DNA from: Coprinus comatus
Taxonomy: Eukaryota; Basidiomycota; Agaricomycetes; Agaricales; Agaricaceae
DNA length: 64,000 nt
Direction of reading: 5' to 3'
Assembly (NCBI GenBank): GCA_034638255.1
Contig: JAWPGT010000042.1
Coordinates: 1 to 64,000 of the forward strand
Shown: positions 45,758 through 56,999 of the stretch, in pieces
Numbering within the stretch: position 1 is the stretch's first letter
How the letters are laid out: the number at the start of each line of letters is the position of its first letter
Notes under the pieces: generated by a model
The model's database searches: none
What the model was told of the DNA's origin: nothing
Seen by the model: only the letters and a program-made list of their open reading frames with translations
Made by a program: the position numbers and the translations under genes

Positions 45758-47422
45758 TCACAGCCAGTCCACCCGTTCCCCGCTTTCTAAAATTTCGATT
45801 CCAAGCCCATTCTTAACCAGCTCTTTCAGTTCTCGCTGAACCGAGTCATTATCCCAGTCTATCCACATGTTATCAATGTCATGCTCGAGACGGAATATTG
45901 AGTCTGATCCAGTGCGATATTTGGCAGCGACCTTCATAGCGTCCAAGAACATCTGAGCAGTGAATTCTTTTGTTTTACAAAAGTAACCGTAACATCTGGT
46001 CTTGACACCGTTATGCTCGTAAGATACCAAGGAAGATGCTTGAGAGCCTGTATCATCAAGTGACAGGGAGTGTTTGAACTCGCAGATCAAAGATGAATAA
46101 TATATACAAGGATTTGAGAATCGGATATAAGGAACTGGCAAGGGGATATGCTGGAGGAGTTCTAGAAGAGGAATTTGGTAGTCGAAATGAGCATTTGCGA
46201 CGAGATGTAGTGATTGACATGATGGGGGTAAACGGGAGAGGAATTGCATTAGTCCTGAGTAAGGTGCACCGTTCTGGTGAAATACGTCATGAAAGATCAT
46301 GGTTTGTAGTGATGGTGTAGAGAAAACGGGAAATAGATCCTTCTTTTGATACTCGGAATCAAAGGGGAACGTCCATTCAAGCGTTTTGAGTGCTCTACTT
46401 TCAAAAATGCCTGATGGCCCTAAACATAATTTTGGCCCTCGGGAATCTCGGTCGCAGTATGGGCTTAGCATCGAGAAACAGACAATGTTCTCGCATTCTA
46501 GAAGGAGGTCGATGCAGAGATTGTAGTCCATATTGGCTAAATGAAGCATTGTAATAGCGTTTTGCTGGAATATTGGACTGTATCCCCAGGTTTGTAAGCC
46601 ATGTAACCACACCTCCCGAATCCATGGCAGGGCCTCGAAGTCGGGAAAAAAGGATGATAGTACTATATCATAATCGTAGTCGGAAGTGTGGGGAATATTC
46701 CAACTGAGGTATACGGATCTAAGCCTAATGAACCTATCTCCAATAGAACCTTCCTTATGAAACCATTCCGGTGGCGGGCAAACAAGACGTAGTGCTTTTA
46801 CACTTCCCGGAAGCTCTTCAAATATCACCCCTCGAATAGGTTCAAGAGGCTCCTGAGTACCCCGGGACCAGTCCTGGATCAAGGTGGGATCTGTCACTTC
46901 ATCGGGACGGAGCCTAATGCGACTATTGATTTTCATCTGTGCCTCCATATCAAAATCAATAGTCGTTCCAAGAGCTCCAGAGTTGCGCAGGTAGTGTCGG
47001 AGAAGGGGAGCTACTTTGTGAACATTTTCATTTATGACTTCTACCCGAATTGACGTCCATAAATGCGGTGTCGACTGTACAACCTCTCGCCAATGGGATG
47101 AAACAGAGCCCAATACAAGCGGGGATGCGGGATCGTCGTAGTAATAATCATCGGTAAGTGACTCTGGATCGTCAAAGAAGTCGGGTTGTTGACAGAGGCG
47201 GAATATAGTGGAGAGAACCTCAACTGGAAGGTTCCTAGTTGAAGCTTTTTGGTAATTGACCCGTCGCAGCAGTTCTGCACGTTGCTCCGTCAAGTGATCG
47301 ATAAGATTTTGTAGGCGCTCTGCCTCAGCAAGACTAGCCGCCGACTCATCCTCAGTTGCTGAGAACAAAGGAAGTTGGATGGAATGGGCCTTTTGACCAC
47401 ATAAATGGGAAGAGGAGGGCAT
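45758..47422 (-). CDS. F-box/LRR-like protein FB7 (intact)
   Basis: Single-exon gene of 554 aa. I place the start at ATG 47422 (MPSSSHLCGQKAHS) because this matches the N-terminus of FB8; a frame open 56 codons further upstream has no counterpart. The helical lead-in (EAERLQNLIDHLTEQRAELL) and F-box (STRNLPVEVLSTIFRL, LVLGSVSSHWREVVQSTPHLW) cover residues 30-125. LRR-like stretches follow (LRLVCPPPEWFHKE, LKTLEWTF) and the end LEILESGERVDWL. A presumed SCF substrate receptor; substrate unknown. It is on the same strand as FB8, with the second tRNA-Ile between them. Confidence 0.85.
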   Translation of the reverse strand: MPSSSHLCGQKAHSIQLPLFSATEDESAASLAEAERLQNLIDHLTEQRAELLRRVNYQKASTRNLPVEVLSTIFRLCQQPDFFDDPESLTDDYYYDDPASPLVLGSVSSHWREVVQSTPHLWTSIRVEVINENVHKVAPLLRHYLRNSGALGTTIDFDMEAQMKINSRIRLRPDEVTDPTLIQDWSRGTQEPLEPIRGVIFEELPGSVKALRLVCPPPEWFHKEGSIGDRFIRLRSVYLSWNIPHTSDYDYDIVLSSFFPDFEALPWIREVWLHGLQTWGYSPIFQQNAITMLHLANMDYNLCIDLLLECENIVCFSMLSPYCDRDSRGPKLCLGPSGIFESRALKTLEWTFPFDSEYQKKDLFPVFSTPSLQTMIFHDVFHQNGAPYSGLMQFLSRLPPSCQSLHLVANAHFDYQIPLLELLQHIPLPVPYIRFSNPCIYYSSLICEFKHSLSLDDTGSQASSLVSYEHNGVKTRCYGYFCKTKEFTAQMFLDAMKVAAKYRTGSDSIFRLEHDIDNMWIDWDNDSVQRELKELVKNGLGIEILESGERVDWL

Positions 47423-48079
47423 GGAAAAATATTGTTGCACTGGATTTTCAACAATACGGGCAGAAAGTGGGAGTATATATATACTTATTCCATTACGTAA
47501 ATGCGTGTGGACAATTCCCACTCTAAATATATCCGTGTTGGCGAGTTGCAAAGCCCCAAAAATACCATTAGAATTATGTGCTATAGCCAATCCACACCTC
47601 CAGAATCACGAGCCCAAAGCCAGTATCAACCAATTTCTTTGTCCTTTCTGAACATGATTATACCACTAAATCCAAGCATATTCACTATCATACTCAAATA
47701 CGAATTTTGAAGAGGGCAGTGGTATTCATGACCTTGAGGAAGTTAGTTGTGGCAAAGTGCATGTGCATGTATATCAGAACCTACAGTCAACATAGAAGGA
47801 TTTGTCAGATCCATATTTCCAAGCAATTACGAATGATAGTCTTGGGTACCTGGTAATGGAATATCAAATCCTATGCACAGATTTGTGAGTTCAGTAAGTG
47901 TAGTAGGAACATGGTTGATATGTCCGACTAGTATTTCCATTCCTTGTTCGCTGCACGCAGGGAAATGAGAGAAACGTGGTGAGTGAGTAGCAAGGTTATC
48001 TGCTGATCAGGCATCAGTTGGGAAATAAAGTATTGCATGCGAAACGCTTCGAAGCTATTTCTGACGTTGTCAACGAAAG
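47423..48079. other. Intergenic, no gene seen
   Basis: Upstream region of FB7. Short frames here (47421-47710 plus strand) overlap the untranslated frame extension and have no family resemblance. Confidence 0.5.
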
Positions 48080-48087
48080 AAAAAAAA
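48080..48087 (-). terminator. RNA polymerase III terminator of tRNA-Ile
   Basis: Run of eight T on the minus strand, five bases after the tRNA end. Confidence 0.75.
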
Positions 48088-48092
48088 CTGCA

Positions 48093-48166
48093 TGGCCAAC
48101 GTGGGGATCGAACCCAAGACCTTCGCGTTATTAGCACGACGCTCTAACCAGCTGAGCTAGTCGGCC
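48093..48166 (-). tRNA. tRNA-Ile(AAU)
   Basis: 74-nt intronless gene, identical to 28627-28700 but on the opposite strand. The flanks do not match, so only the tRNA itself is shared. Confidence 0.95.
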
Positions 48167-48326
48167 ACACTCTCCCTTTCTCACACAGCTTACCCTTCCA
48201 AGAAACAGTTTGTGGGCGCATTCGATTCAACTACCGTTAGAATACCAATCGTGAGGAAATTGTAGAGTATTCAAGAAAAATCCCTTCAAATCAAACACAC
48301 AAGTTATACTACATTGGAACCTGGAA

Positions 48327-50012
48327 CTACCACCGTACCAGTTTTCCATTTTCTACAATTTCAAGTCGAAGGCCAGCATCAATCAACTCTTTTAGTTGTT
48401 GCTTTCCAGCAGTATTTGACCAACCAAACACAAAGAATTCTGTTTCATACTCCAACCGGAGCATGCAAGTTGGTCTGGTTCGAGATCGTTCCTTCATGGC
48501 CCCTACAAATTCCGGAAAAGTAAACCAAGATCCTTCACAAGTGCCGAGACTCTGCATATAACAGTGCAGGAACGGATGAGACTCTTTTATGGAACGATTG
48601 AATCCCGAGATAGATATAGTGAAGTCGGAAGTGTTGTTCATGAGTGCAGACGCAAACCCGTAACAAGGACTACTAAATTTAATATCAGAGACTGTTGAAG
48701 GGATGCGTTGAATGAAGTCGTTCACTGGTTGATGGAGGAAATGAGTTGTGACATAGAAGTGGACCAATTTACATGAGAGTGGCAACCGTTCCAGGAATTG
48801 CTCCAGTCCAGGGGGGGATTCGCCATTTCTTTTGAGGAAAATATCATGAAGAGTTAAGTTGATTATTGAAGGAATGAATAGAGATGGAAGCAGATCGTTT
48901 AGCTCATAAGAAGCTGGGGAATCACGGGGGAAGGTCCACTCTAATGTTTCAAGGTTCTTCATTTCAACCACGTTCAAGTGCTCTATCCCTTGGCCTTGAG
49001 AGTTATATGTTGGGTACAACATGGAACATGAGCGGAGGTGCTTGCATTCCACCAAGACATTGATGCACGCGGTATAGTCAATGCAGGATAGGTGAAGCTC
49101 GGTGATTCCATTATGGATCAGAAGTCCATGAGTAATGGTGAAATGTGATAACCTACACAACCACAACTTCTGAAGCGTCGTCGCAGACAGAAAATCGGGA
49201 TACATATCCGGTAGGAAGGTGTTACCATTGCCACGAACTCCCCAGCTCAGGTAAATGGATTCAAGTTGTCCTAATTTCTGCCATTGAATATGGGAGCCAA
49301 ACCACTCGGGAGGTGGGCTAGCAAGGCGCAAAGCCCTGATGTTTTTAGGATGCTCTACGAAGATTGCTCTTCGAAGAGGCTCCAGAGCGAGCTCCGTACT
49401 CATGGACCAAGATAGTGGATCATAGTCATAATCATGAGGAATTTCGAAATCAGGTTGGTTCATCCTAGAAATATTGAGGATCATCTGTCCGTCTAGATCC
49501 AACTCAACCGTCGTCCCAAGAGTCCTCGAGTACGTTAAATAGTGTTGGAGACGCGAGACAACTTGATTAACATTCCCATTCCTGACTTCCGCCTGAAATG
49601 ACGTCCATAGACAAGGCATAGAATTCACCACCCTTCTCCAGTAGGATGATACGGCACTCAGGAGCAACGGAGACGCAGGCCGGTCGGTATCGGTAGTGGT
49701 AGAGTTGTTATCTAACGTGTCATCGTCATCGATAAAGAGACTCGGGACGGCGGGAAAGTCAGGCCGTTGACACGCAAGAAGGAATATAGTAGAGAGAATC
49801 TCGGTTGGAAGTCTTCCGGTTGCAGACTTTTGGATGTTAAGTTGTTGTAACAGCATGGCGCGCTGCCCCGCTAAACGGTCGATGATGTTTTGGAGGTGCT
49901 CAACCTCAGTGATAATAGTGACCGACTCATCCTCGACTTGCGAGGAGAATTCAGCCTGGGTTGTATTGGTATTTTTGTGACCACAAAGAAGACAATGGGA
50001 GGAGCGAAGCAT
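48327..50012 (-). CDS. F-box/LRR-like protein FB8 (intact)
   Basis: Single-exon gene of 561 aa starting MLRSSHCLLCGHKN, which carries a CxLC motif near the N-terminus that also survives in pseudogenes 1 and 2. The lead-in (VEHLQNIIDRLAGQRAMLL) and F-box (SATGRLPTEILSTIFLLA, LLSAVSSYWRRVVNSMPCLW) are at residues 35-130. LRR-like segments include LRLASPPPEWFGS, ITELHLSCIDYTACINVL and LETLEWTF. It ends LEIVENGKLVRW, one residue short of the family's VDWL. Its closest decayed relatives by the N-terminal motif are at 1916-4640. Head to head with MFS copy 3. Confidence 0.85.
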   Translation of the reverse strand: MLRSSHCLLCGHKNTNTTQAEFSSQVEDESVTIITEVEHLQNIIDRLAGQRAMLLQQLNIQKSATGRLPTEILSTIFLLACQRPDFPAVPSLFIDDDDTLDNNSTTTDTDRPASPLLLSAVSSYWRRVVNSMPCLWTSFQAEVRNGNVNQVVSRLQHYLTYSRTLGTTVELDLDGQMILNISRMNQPDFEIPHDYDYDPLSWSMSTELALEPLRRAIFVEHPKNIRALRLASPPPEWFGSHIQWQKLGQLESIYLSWGVRGNGNTFLPDMYPDFLSATTLQKLWLCRLSHFTITHGLLIHNGITELHLSCIDYTACINVLVECKHLRSCSMLYPTYNSQGQGIEHLNVVEMKNLETLEWTFPRDSPASYELNDLLPSLFIPSIINLTLHDIFLKRNGESPPGLEQFLERLPLSCKLVHFYVTTHFLHQPVNDFIQRIPSTVSDIKFSSPCYGFASALMNNTSDFTISISGFNRSIKESHPFLHCYMQSLGTCEGSWFTFPEFVGAMKERSRTRPTCMLRLEYETEFFVFGWSNTAGKQQLKELIDAGLRLEIVENGKLVRW

Positions 50013-50584
50013 GGAACAAGTAAGGTTACACGCGTTCAGGGTGAGGGAAACATTAAATATTAAAACTCAGAACTACCTTGGGCATAACACCGCCAAATAA
50101 TCCACGCTTAATATTGACCATGTTTATCTAGTACTACTCATATCTCCTCTGGCAACTATCCCAGAGCATCATCAACGGTATCCCCTGGTTTCTTACTAGG
50201 TCTAGTTATGGAACGACAAATCTACTGACATGTGGTACTGGCAGGTACATATCTCGTGTGTCATTAGGCTGCAGCACTTCAACTTCAAGGCAGCGTCTAT
50301 CATATTTGATGCGATATAGGACATGTAATTTTCCAAATAATCAGTTCCTTCTTATCGCCATAAGGATATGGAAGGTTACTGAACCACCTGGAAAGATCAG
50401 CTGTGGATTTTGACACGCGTGTTCATTGTTATGTGCGCTGGAAGCGGATCACGATTGGAGTCATTCACGAAATTGCTTAATGAGCCTTGTGGGTCTGCCG
50501 AAATACTTAAATCTGGATATTTCGGGAGGTCAAAGGGTTGGCTCCTTTCCTTTCTTCTCTTTTACCCTGACGTAGGCCTGACTC
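50013..50584. other. Shared divergent promoter region, FB8 / MFS copy 3
   Basis: 572 bp between start codons; third instance of the MFS/F-box head-to-head arrangement. I see no gene. Confidence 0.5.
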
Positions 50585-52730
50585 ATGACAAGCGAAGAAA
50601 CACCATTATTGTCATCTGACTCTGAGTTTGTGTCCCAGGTTCCGAATGAACATGATCTCATATATGAACGATTTTCACCTGCGAAGAAAAGGATTTTGGT
50701 GGCTATCGTTTCATGGGGTGGACTGGTCTCGTGTACGTGTTTCTTTGAAAAGATTTCTTTCTAAAGAATCTCGTGAAGTGATTAGTGTATCCACACAGTT
50801 TTCACGTCTGGGTCATTCATTCCTTCAATACCTCAAATTGCACGCGACTTGGACACTACAGGTGAAGTTATCAGGTATGTTTCAATTCATACTATTATAC
50901 TTGGAACACCAAAGAGGCTGACTTTGGAATGACAGTTACGCGATTAGCATAAGTATTTTGGCAGGCTCTATTGGCGGACTAATTGGTTCCAAGTACTCCA
51001 AATTTTGTGCGCAATCCTTTCAAGTAAAATACTTCTTATTCTAATAGAAACATCTCAGATGGACGTAGACCAGTTTACTTGTGGTTTCTTCCTCTCATGC
51101 TCCTCGGCTCTTTTGGAATCGTGTATTCTTCTACCATTCCTCAATTGATGATATGGCGATTTGTGCAAGCTATGGGAGCTGCTCCCGGTTTGTCAGTTGG
51201 TGCTGGTGTTATAGGAGACATATATAAGCTTGAAGAAAGAGGAAACGCGTTGGGTACATATTACGGTGTGAGTACACTGTCCAACCTAACCTTTCGAATG
51301 AATTGTGAATTACAATAGGCTGGGTTACTGGGTCTTGCTGTTGCTCCTGTAATTGGTGGTACGCTCAAATTTCATTTTTCTTTCTATGGGATAAAAACTT
51401 CGGAAAATTCAGGTGTCACGGCCCATTATTGGTCATGGAGGGCAATTCATCTAATACTTTCCATTTTCGCATTTGGTGCTTTCTTTTGCATCTTGACATA
51501 TTTCCCCGAAACAAGTCACCCGAATAGTATGGGTGTAGATGAGTATAAAAGAGAAGGAAAGGAATTACCGAAATGGAGACCTGTTCTTCTTAACCCGCTT
51601 GCACAATTGAGGGTTTTGAAGAGTCCGAATATTTTGATTGTTGTATGTTGTCTCATTCATCTCATAGATCTTCATCTTGGATGGCTCATATCCATCGTTT
51701 TTGTTTTGTGATAAAGTCAATAATGGGATCTCTGGCGGTTTTTACTGATGTTTGTGAGTTAATCCGTGTTATCCTAACATCATTTTGGTTGAACTGATTA
51801 ATTGGTTGAAAAGCATTGATAATGCCACTTGCATACACTATTGTGAGTTGTTTCTATACTACTCAAGTCCCGATGAAATAGTAACAGACCTCTAGGGTAA
51901 ACGTTATGGTATTGAAAACGAAGCATTGATCGGAGCCTGTCTTCTCCCAGTTGGACTTGGAAATGCTGGTTTGTACCTTTCCCATATACATATTATATCA
52001 AATCATTAACTTATTCCTTCTGCGATTTGTGTTGTTTAATTGTGACAGTCGGTGCACCAATTGCCGGATGGTTATCAGATCGAATTGTCGTTTCATGGAA
52101 ACAAAAACGCGGAAAATGGTACCCAGAAGATCGTCTTCGAGCTTGTTTGTATGGTGTTTTCTTACCCCTTACTGTCCTTTCTTCTGGTCTTATCACCACA
52201 TACATCCCATCGACGATTGGGTTATATTTGAATCTCCTCTGTTTGTTCTTCAATGGAATAGGGGTAATTAATTTATTCTACTCATTGAAATATCATTTAA
52301 TTCTGATTGTTATGTTCTCGTAGGTTGATATTGTTGTTACACCTTGCGGCACTTATGTGATTGACGCTTTGCACGCGAACAGTGCTGAAGTGACAGCTGC
52401 TTCGAAGTACGTTTTCTAATCCATATCAGAACAAACTCTAAATCATAAATCTAGTGCACTACGATCTTTATTACTCGCTGCTGAATCTGCAGTCTTATTA
52501 CCCATGATTAACGCTTATGGACATCTCTTCACAAATACTGTAATCTCTTTTGTTACACTAGTTGGGTTTGGGTTCGTATTTCCCCTTTTTTTTTCGATTG
52601 AATTGTAGTTGGAGCTGAAACGAATCGTTTTCTTTTCTTTTGCAATAGGTTACTTTCATTGACAATTGCCTATGGGGATGCTATGAGGGCTTGGGTTGAT
52701 CTTGATTTCTCTACTGATGCTAATAACTAG
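50585..52730 (+). CDS. MFS transporter copy 3 (intact)
   Basis: Multi-exon MFS gene with ATG at 50585 and TAG ending at 52730. The first six exons are 50585-50732, 50799-50874, 50936-51006, 51059-51267, 51319-51358 and 51413-51642, with consistent phases; further exons continue to the end. Landmarks are KKRILVAIVSWGGLVS, FTSGSFIPSIPQIARDL, GRRPVYLWFLPLMLLGSFG, WRFVQAMGAAPGLSVGAGV, GLAVAPVIGG (motif C-like, antiporter), AHYWSWRAIH, GAPIAGWLSDRIVVSWKQKR and YGDAMRAWVDLDFSTDANN. It is DHA1-like by these motifs. The substrate is unknown. It is in the opposite orientation to copies 1 and 2 but again divergent from an F-box gene. Confidence 0.88.
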
Positions 52731-52949
52731 ATTGACTAGATTTATTGCTACTTCACCTCAATTTTGAGTTCCATTTTGATTCAAAATATGCAATCAACTA
52801 TGAACGTGAATGTATGCATGTAAATGTTACTTAATTGCGTAGTGTTTCTGTTCTTTGTTCTGTAGTAACAGTGTCTAGTTGGCACGCTAATATCGGTACT
52901 TGATAATCGAGGGCGGTTATATATATTATACTGGTCTCTCTCTCACAGC

Positions 52950-53020
52950 CACGATCATGTGCACCATGACGATACGAACAAGTGTGGAATACGAACATCT
53001 GATGGACGATAGTATTCTCC
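52950..53020 (+). repeat. Diverged third copy of the 5591-5662 repeat
   Basis: Starts CACGATCATGTGCACC and continues through ACGAACATCTGATGG to AGTATTCTCC. It aligns without large gaps to 5591-5662 (CACGATCATGCGCACC ... ACGAACATCTGGTC ... AGTATGCTCT). It lies between MFS copy 3 and the acyl-CoA synthetase. Confidence 0.7.
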
Positions 53021-53273
53021 GGAAATGAAAGCTTAGAACCTTTTGACTCAATCTTACAGGCTGATGTCTGACCGACATTGAGTATATTCCTCGCTTTTTT
53101 GGGAATTATTGACCGACTGAGGGATTTTCTGGGGTTCGGGCCATCTTTGTAGCCGGTCCAGGCTATGACGTCAGATCCAAAAAGAGCTAGGATTGATCTC
53201 CACGATGTGGTCAAATAACGGTATATAACTGGCACTGCAATCCGTAGCTCCTAACTCCTCTCATACGCTCACA

Positions 53274-55621
53274 ATGACTAGGCCACCTCTCCATATGCGA
53301 CAAGATGGATTCTTTGGCATGGGCTCTATTGAAGTAGAACCTGCTAAACCTGGGGAAGGACCTGTTCGACGCTTGGAAATAACCAAGGACCGCTTAATTA
53401 CGAAACCGTCGGAAGGCAATATCGGGACAATACCTGACATTCTTGCCTACGCAACTAAGAAGTATGGAAAAGACCTGAAAGCAGTCGCCTGGAGAGATGT
53501 GGTCAAGATCCATGAAGAAGAAAAGGAAGTCAAGAAGGTCGTCGATGGAAAGGAGACGACCGAGAAGAAAACATGGAAATATTTCGAATTAAGTGATTAC
53601 AAGCACTGGGATTATACAGAATTCGAGAAGAGAGTCTGTCTGGCGGCGAAAGGATTTGTCAACCTTGGAGTTGGGAAAGATGATATATTTAACATTTACG
53701 CCACCACGTCGTATGTATCTTCTTTGTGTACCGTATTATCAATTTTCACTTACACAATATTTTAGTCCAAGCTGGCAGATCATATCACAAGCCTGTGCAT
53801 CTATTTCTACGACAGTAGCAACTGCCTATGAAACACTTGGTGAATCTGGGCTTAAACATTCACTCAACGAACCTGAATCTGTGGGGCTCTTCACCAATGC
53901 TGATTTACTCAGCGTCGTCCTTCCCGTCTTATCACATACACCATCAGTCAAATATGTGATTTACGATGGCTCCCCATCCGAGTCCGTGATCAATAAAATC
54001 CACTCTGTTCGCTCTACAATCCAAGCAATCCACCTTGACGATCTACTCAAACTTGGGGAAAGTACTCCTGTACCCCCCGAAACTCTTGAAGAACGTAAGC
54101 CAACACCGGATACAGTAGCATGCATTATGTACACCTCCGGATCTACGGGAGTTCCCAAAGGTGTCATACTATCCAACCGCAACCTCATTGCATCCGTCGG
54201 CTCGGTGCACTTCATGTTCAAGCCACATCTTCCTGCTGGTGACCGATACCTGGCTTACCTACCCTTGGCACATGTCCTCGAATATATCATTGAACTCACT
54301 GCTTTATATGTTGGTATCACCATTGGTTACGCCCGCCCTAAAACCCTCACCTCCTCTTCCGTTCGTCAATGCCCTGGAGACCTCGAAGCACTCAAACCCA
54401 ATATCATGTTTGGCGTACCCGCAGTTTGGGAAACTATCAAAAAGGGTATTATTTCTCAAGTTGAGGGCAAAGGTGCTCTAATGGAGAAAGTGTTTTGGGG
54501 AGCAATGGAGGTGAAGAAGAGGGAATTGCCGATATTGAGTAATATTGTTGATAGGTTGGTATTTGAGCAAGTGAGGAAAGCTACTGGAGGACAGTTGAGG
54601 TTCGGATTGAGTGGGAGCTCTGCTATCAGTAGCGATACAATGAACTTCTTGAGTGATGCTGTTGTTCCTTTGACGCAAGGTCTGTTTCATTCCCATCACG
54701 TTCTTCATTGTATAGAAACTGAATCGCTATAGCGTACGGAATGACTGAATCATGCGGAATGTGCACAATGGTCCCACCAGAACTTCGAAGCGGAAACACC
54801 AAAGCCGTGGGTTTACCTGTACCCTCGATAGAAATAAAACTCCTCGACGTACCCGAAGCGGGTTACACCTCATCTTCAACCGACTCCGAAGGTAAACCCA
54901 AACTACAAACTGGAGAAGTCTGTATTCGCGGTCCAAGTGTCACCAGGGGTTACTTAAAGCGAGACGATTTAAATAAAGACGAAACGGTCTTTGCGAAGGA
55001 TGGATGGTTTAGGACTGGTGATGTTGGTCAGTGGAATGAGGATGGAACCCTCTCTTTAATCGACCGGTACGTCTTTTCCTCATTACGGTTACCTCGATTA
55101 TCTAACTTCAAGTCTTTTATTACTGTAGGGTTAAGAATCTCATCAAACTTCAGAATGGCGAATACATCGCAATTGAATATCTCGAATCGATCTATAAATC
55201 TAGTCCCTTAATTGGAAATATCTGCGTATACGCATCACAAGAAGCCAAACGTCCAATCGCAATCGTAATACCACATGAACAAAAACTTCGTGCCTCATTC
55301 AATTCCTCCAACACGCCTTCGGATTCTAAATCCGAATCCTTTGAATCTCTATGTGCAAATCCTGAAGTCCACAAACTCGTCCTCACTGAAACAAATAAAA
55401 CCGGAAAATCTCAAGGACTTAATCCCGTTGAACTTTTATGTGATATTATTTTGACATCTGAAGATTGGACGACGGAGAATGGTTTTTTGTCGCCTGCACA
55501 TAAGGTTCAAAGGGTTAAGATTGCTCATGCATTCAAAGATCGGATCAATGTGAGTTAAAAACTAAAATATATATCCAGAAACTAATGTGTTGTTCAGGAG
55601 GCCTATAAACGCCAGCAGTAA
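53274..55621 (+). CDS. Long-chain fatty acid-CoA ligase (Faa1/Faa4-like)
   Basis: Activates long-chain fatty acids to acyl-CoA using ATP, for lipid synthesis and beta-oxidation. Five exons (53274-53710, 53766-54679, 54733-55066, 55129-55549, 55598-55621) give 709 aa with exact phases, close to yeast Faa1 in length. Diagnostic motifs are the AMP-binding P-loop YTSGSTGVPKG, PLAHVLEY, LSGSSAISSDTMNFL, YGMTESCGM, GWFRTGDVGQW and the hinge region VKNLIKLQNGEYIAIEYLES. The N-terminus (PGEGPVRRLEITKDRLITKP) is also typical. There is no transmembrane segment and no C-terminal SKL (it ends YKRQQ), so a cytosolic or membrane-associated location fits. The last coding exon is only 24 nt. It is convergent with Argonaute. 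Confidence 0.92.
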
Positions 55622-56999
55622 ATTTCTTTCTAATCTCTTTTTTCAATACCGCTATCTGCATATTAGTCCTTATGTTCTTTTACTATGAATTGCGCACGTT
55701 TAATACCTCTGTCTATAACCTCGATGTAAGTTGATAGGGACAATAAGTCAATAATTGTGTCCTTGGGCACGCCTGGGAAAGCTGTCTGGGAAGGTTTTAA
55801 CGGTTAGACAGTAAATGTTTGTAAGCCTATTAAACCTGAATATTAATTCTTTCCTCGGAGTGAAAGAGTACATAAGCCTTTCGAAAGCTGCCATCAAGTA
55901 TCAAACCAACGTCCTTTCGAAAATTAATTTCAATCTTGTAAGTAGCATTACCGTCTGTTGGTAATAAAGAGCTAGCTAGGGCTTGAGCTTGGCCGCCTAG
56001 ACTCCCGAGTTCGGATACATAATTTTTAGTTGAGGAAGATTTTAACATCCTTGATTTTAAACGAACCATTGTCGCCCTCCCCCAGGTGGCATACAAGTTT
56101 CAATAATCTATGATAATTGAGATGTGAGTGAGATGAGTAGAGTTTGCTTATTGAGTTCGGTTTCCAGGTTAAATGATCCAAAAATAGATATCCGTTCCCA
56201 ATCCTTGCTGGTTGGAAGTATTTCATAAGTATTTCATCAGGAACGTCCGTCGTCGATGACCTAATCACCAGGTAATTGATCTATTGCTGGAAGAAAATGT
56301 GTTTATTATCGCGTGGATACAGGGGACTTGTTCTATACCAGAGTTGCAGCTCATTGATAGAGGAAGGTGTTTTTTTTTAGTAAGATACGACATGACTCCC
56401 GTCACTTATCCTACTTCTTTGCCAACGATCTATACCAAATCTGCATTCGTCAGCCTCTAGTGGAATTTTACTTGTTAAGTTATGTGTAGATGCATTGCCA
56501 TGGATTTTTCTCTTGATTTGGTCATTCACTCAATAATTCTACTAGGTGAACCCAACATTTGGAACAATGATTCCAAGAAACCGCCGAGTACATTGCTTGA
56601 TGTTGGGAGTGAACCAATGACTCTTCAACCTTAGCCCTTTTCAGATTTAGGGTGGTATTCTTCTGATGTTTTTCATACGTATATTGTAAAATGAAGGGAC
56701 ATTGAAACCTTTCAGAGGTTGTACCTCCTATGAAATCTTGGCAGTGTCACAAAATGGTAAGAACTCAGGGTAATATTGCATCAGTTCATGAGTAGTAAAA
56801 TGAACGTGCCCGAAACACTCAAGTATGAGCTCAGAACAAAGACTGGATAGCAAATCTTGTAATGCATAATGAGTTGAAACACTATAGAAACATACAGACG
56901 CAGCAAAATCAGCTGGAGACAATATAATCGTACAGACTTCGTCAAACAGGAGAGGAAAAAGTAACATAGAAAATGACGGTTAAAAGTGGGTGATCCGAA
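55622..56999. other. Convergent intergenic region with possible decayed coding sequence
   Basis: Minus-strand frames at 56026-56268 (TTDVPDEILMKYFQPARI), 55830-56096 and 56728-56967 (LILECFGHVHFTTHELM) look protein-like, but stops separate them and no splice chain joins them. The first resembles the start of an F-box. This may be a dead gene; I cannot name it. Confidence 0.3.

Noticed and set aside
47423..47590. Upstream extension of FB7 to give 610 aa
   Set aside because: The extra 56 residues have no counterpart in FB8 or the pseudogenes; the internal ATG aligns with the family N-terminus.
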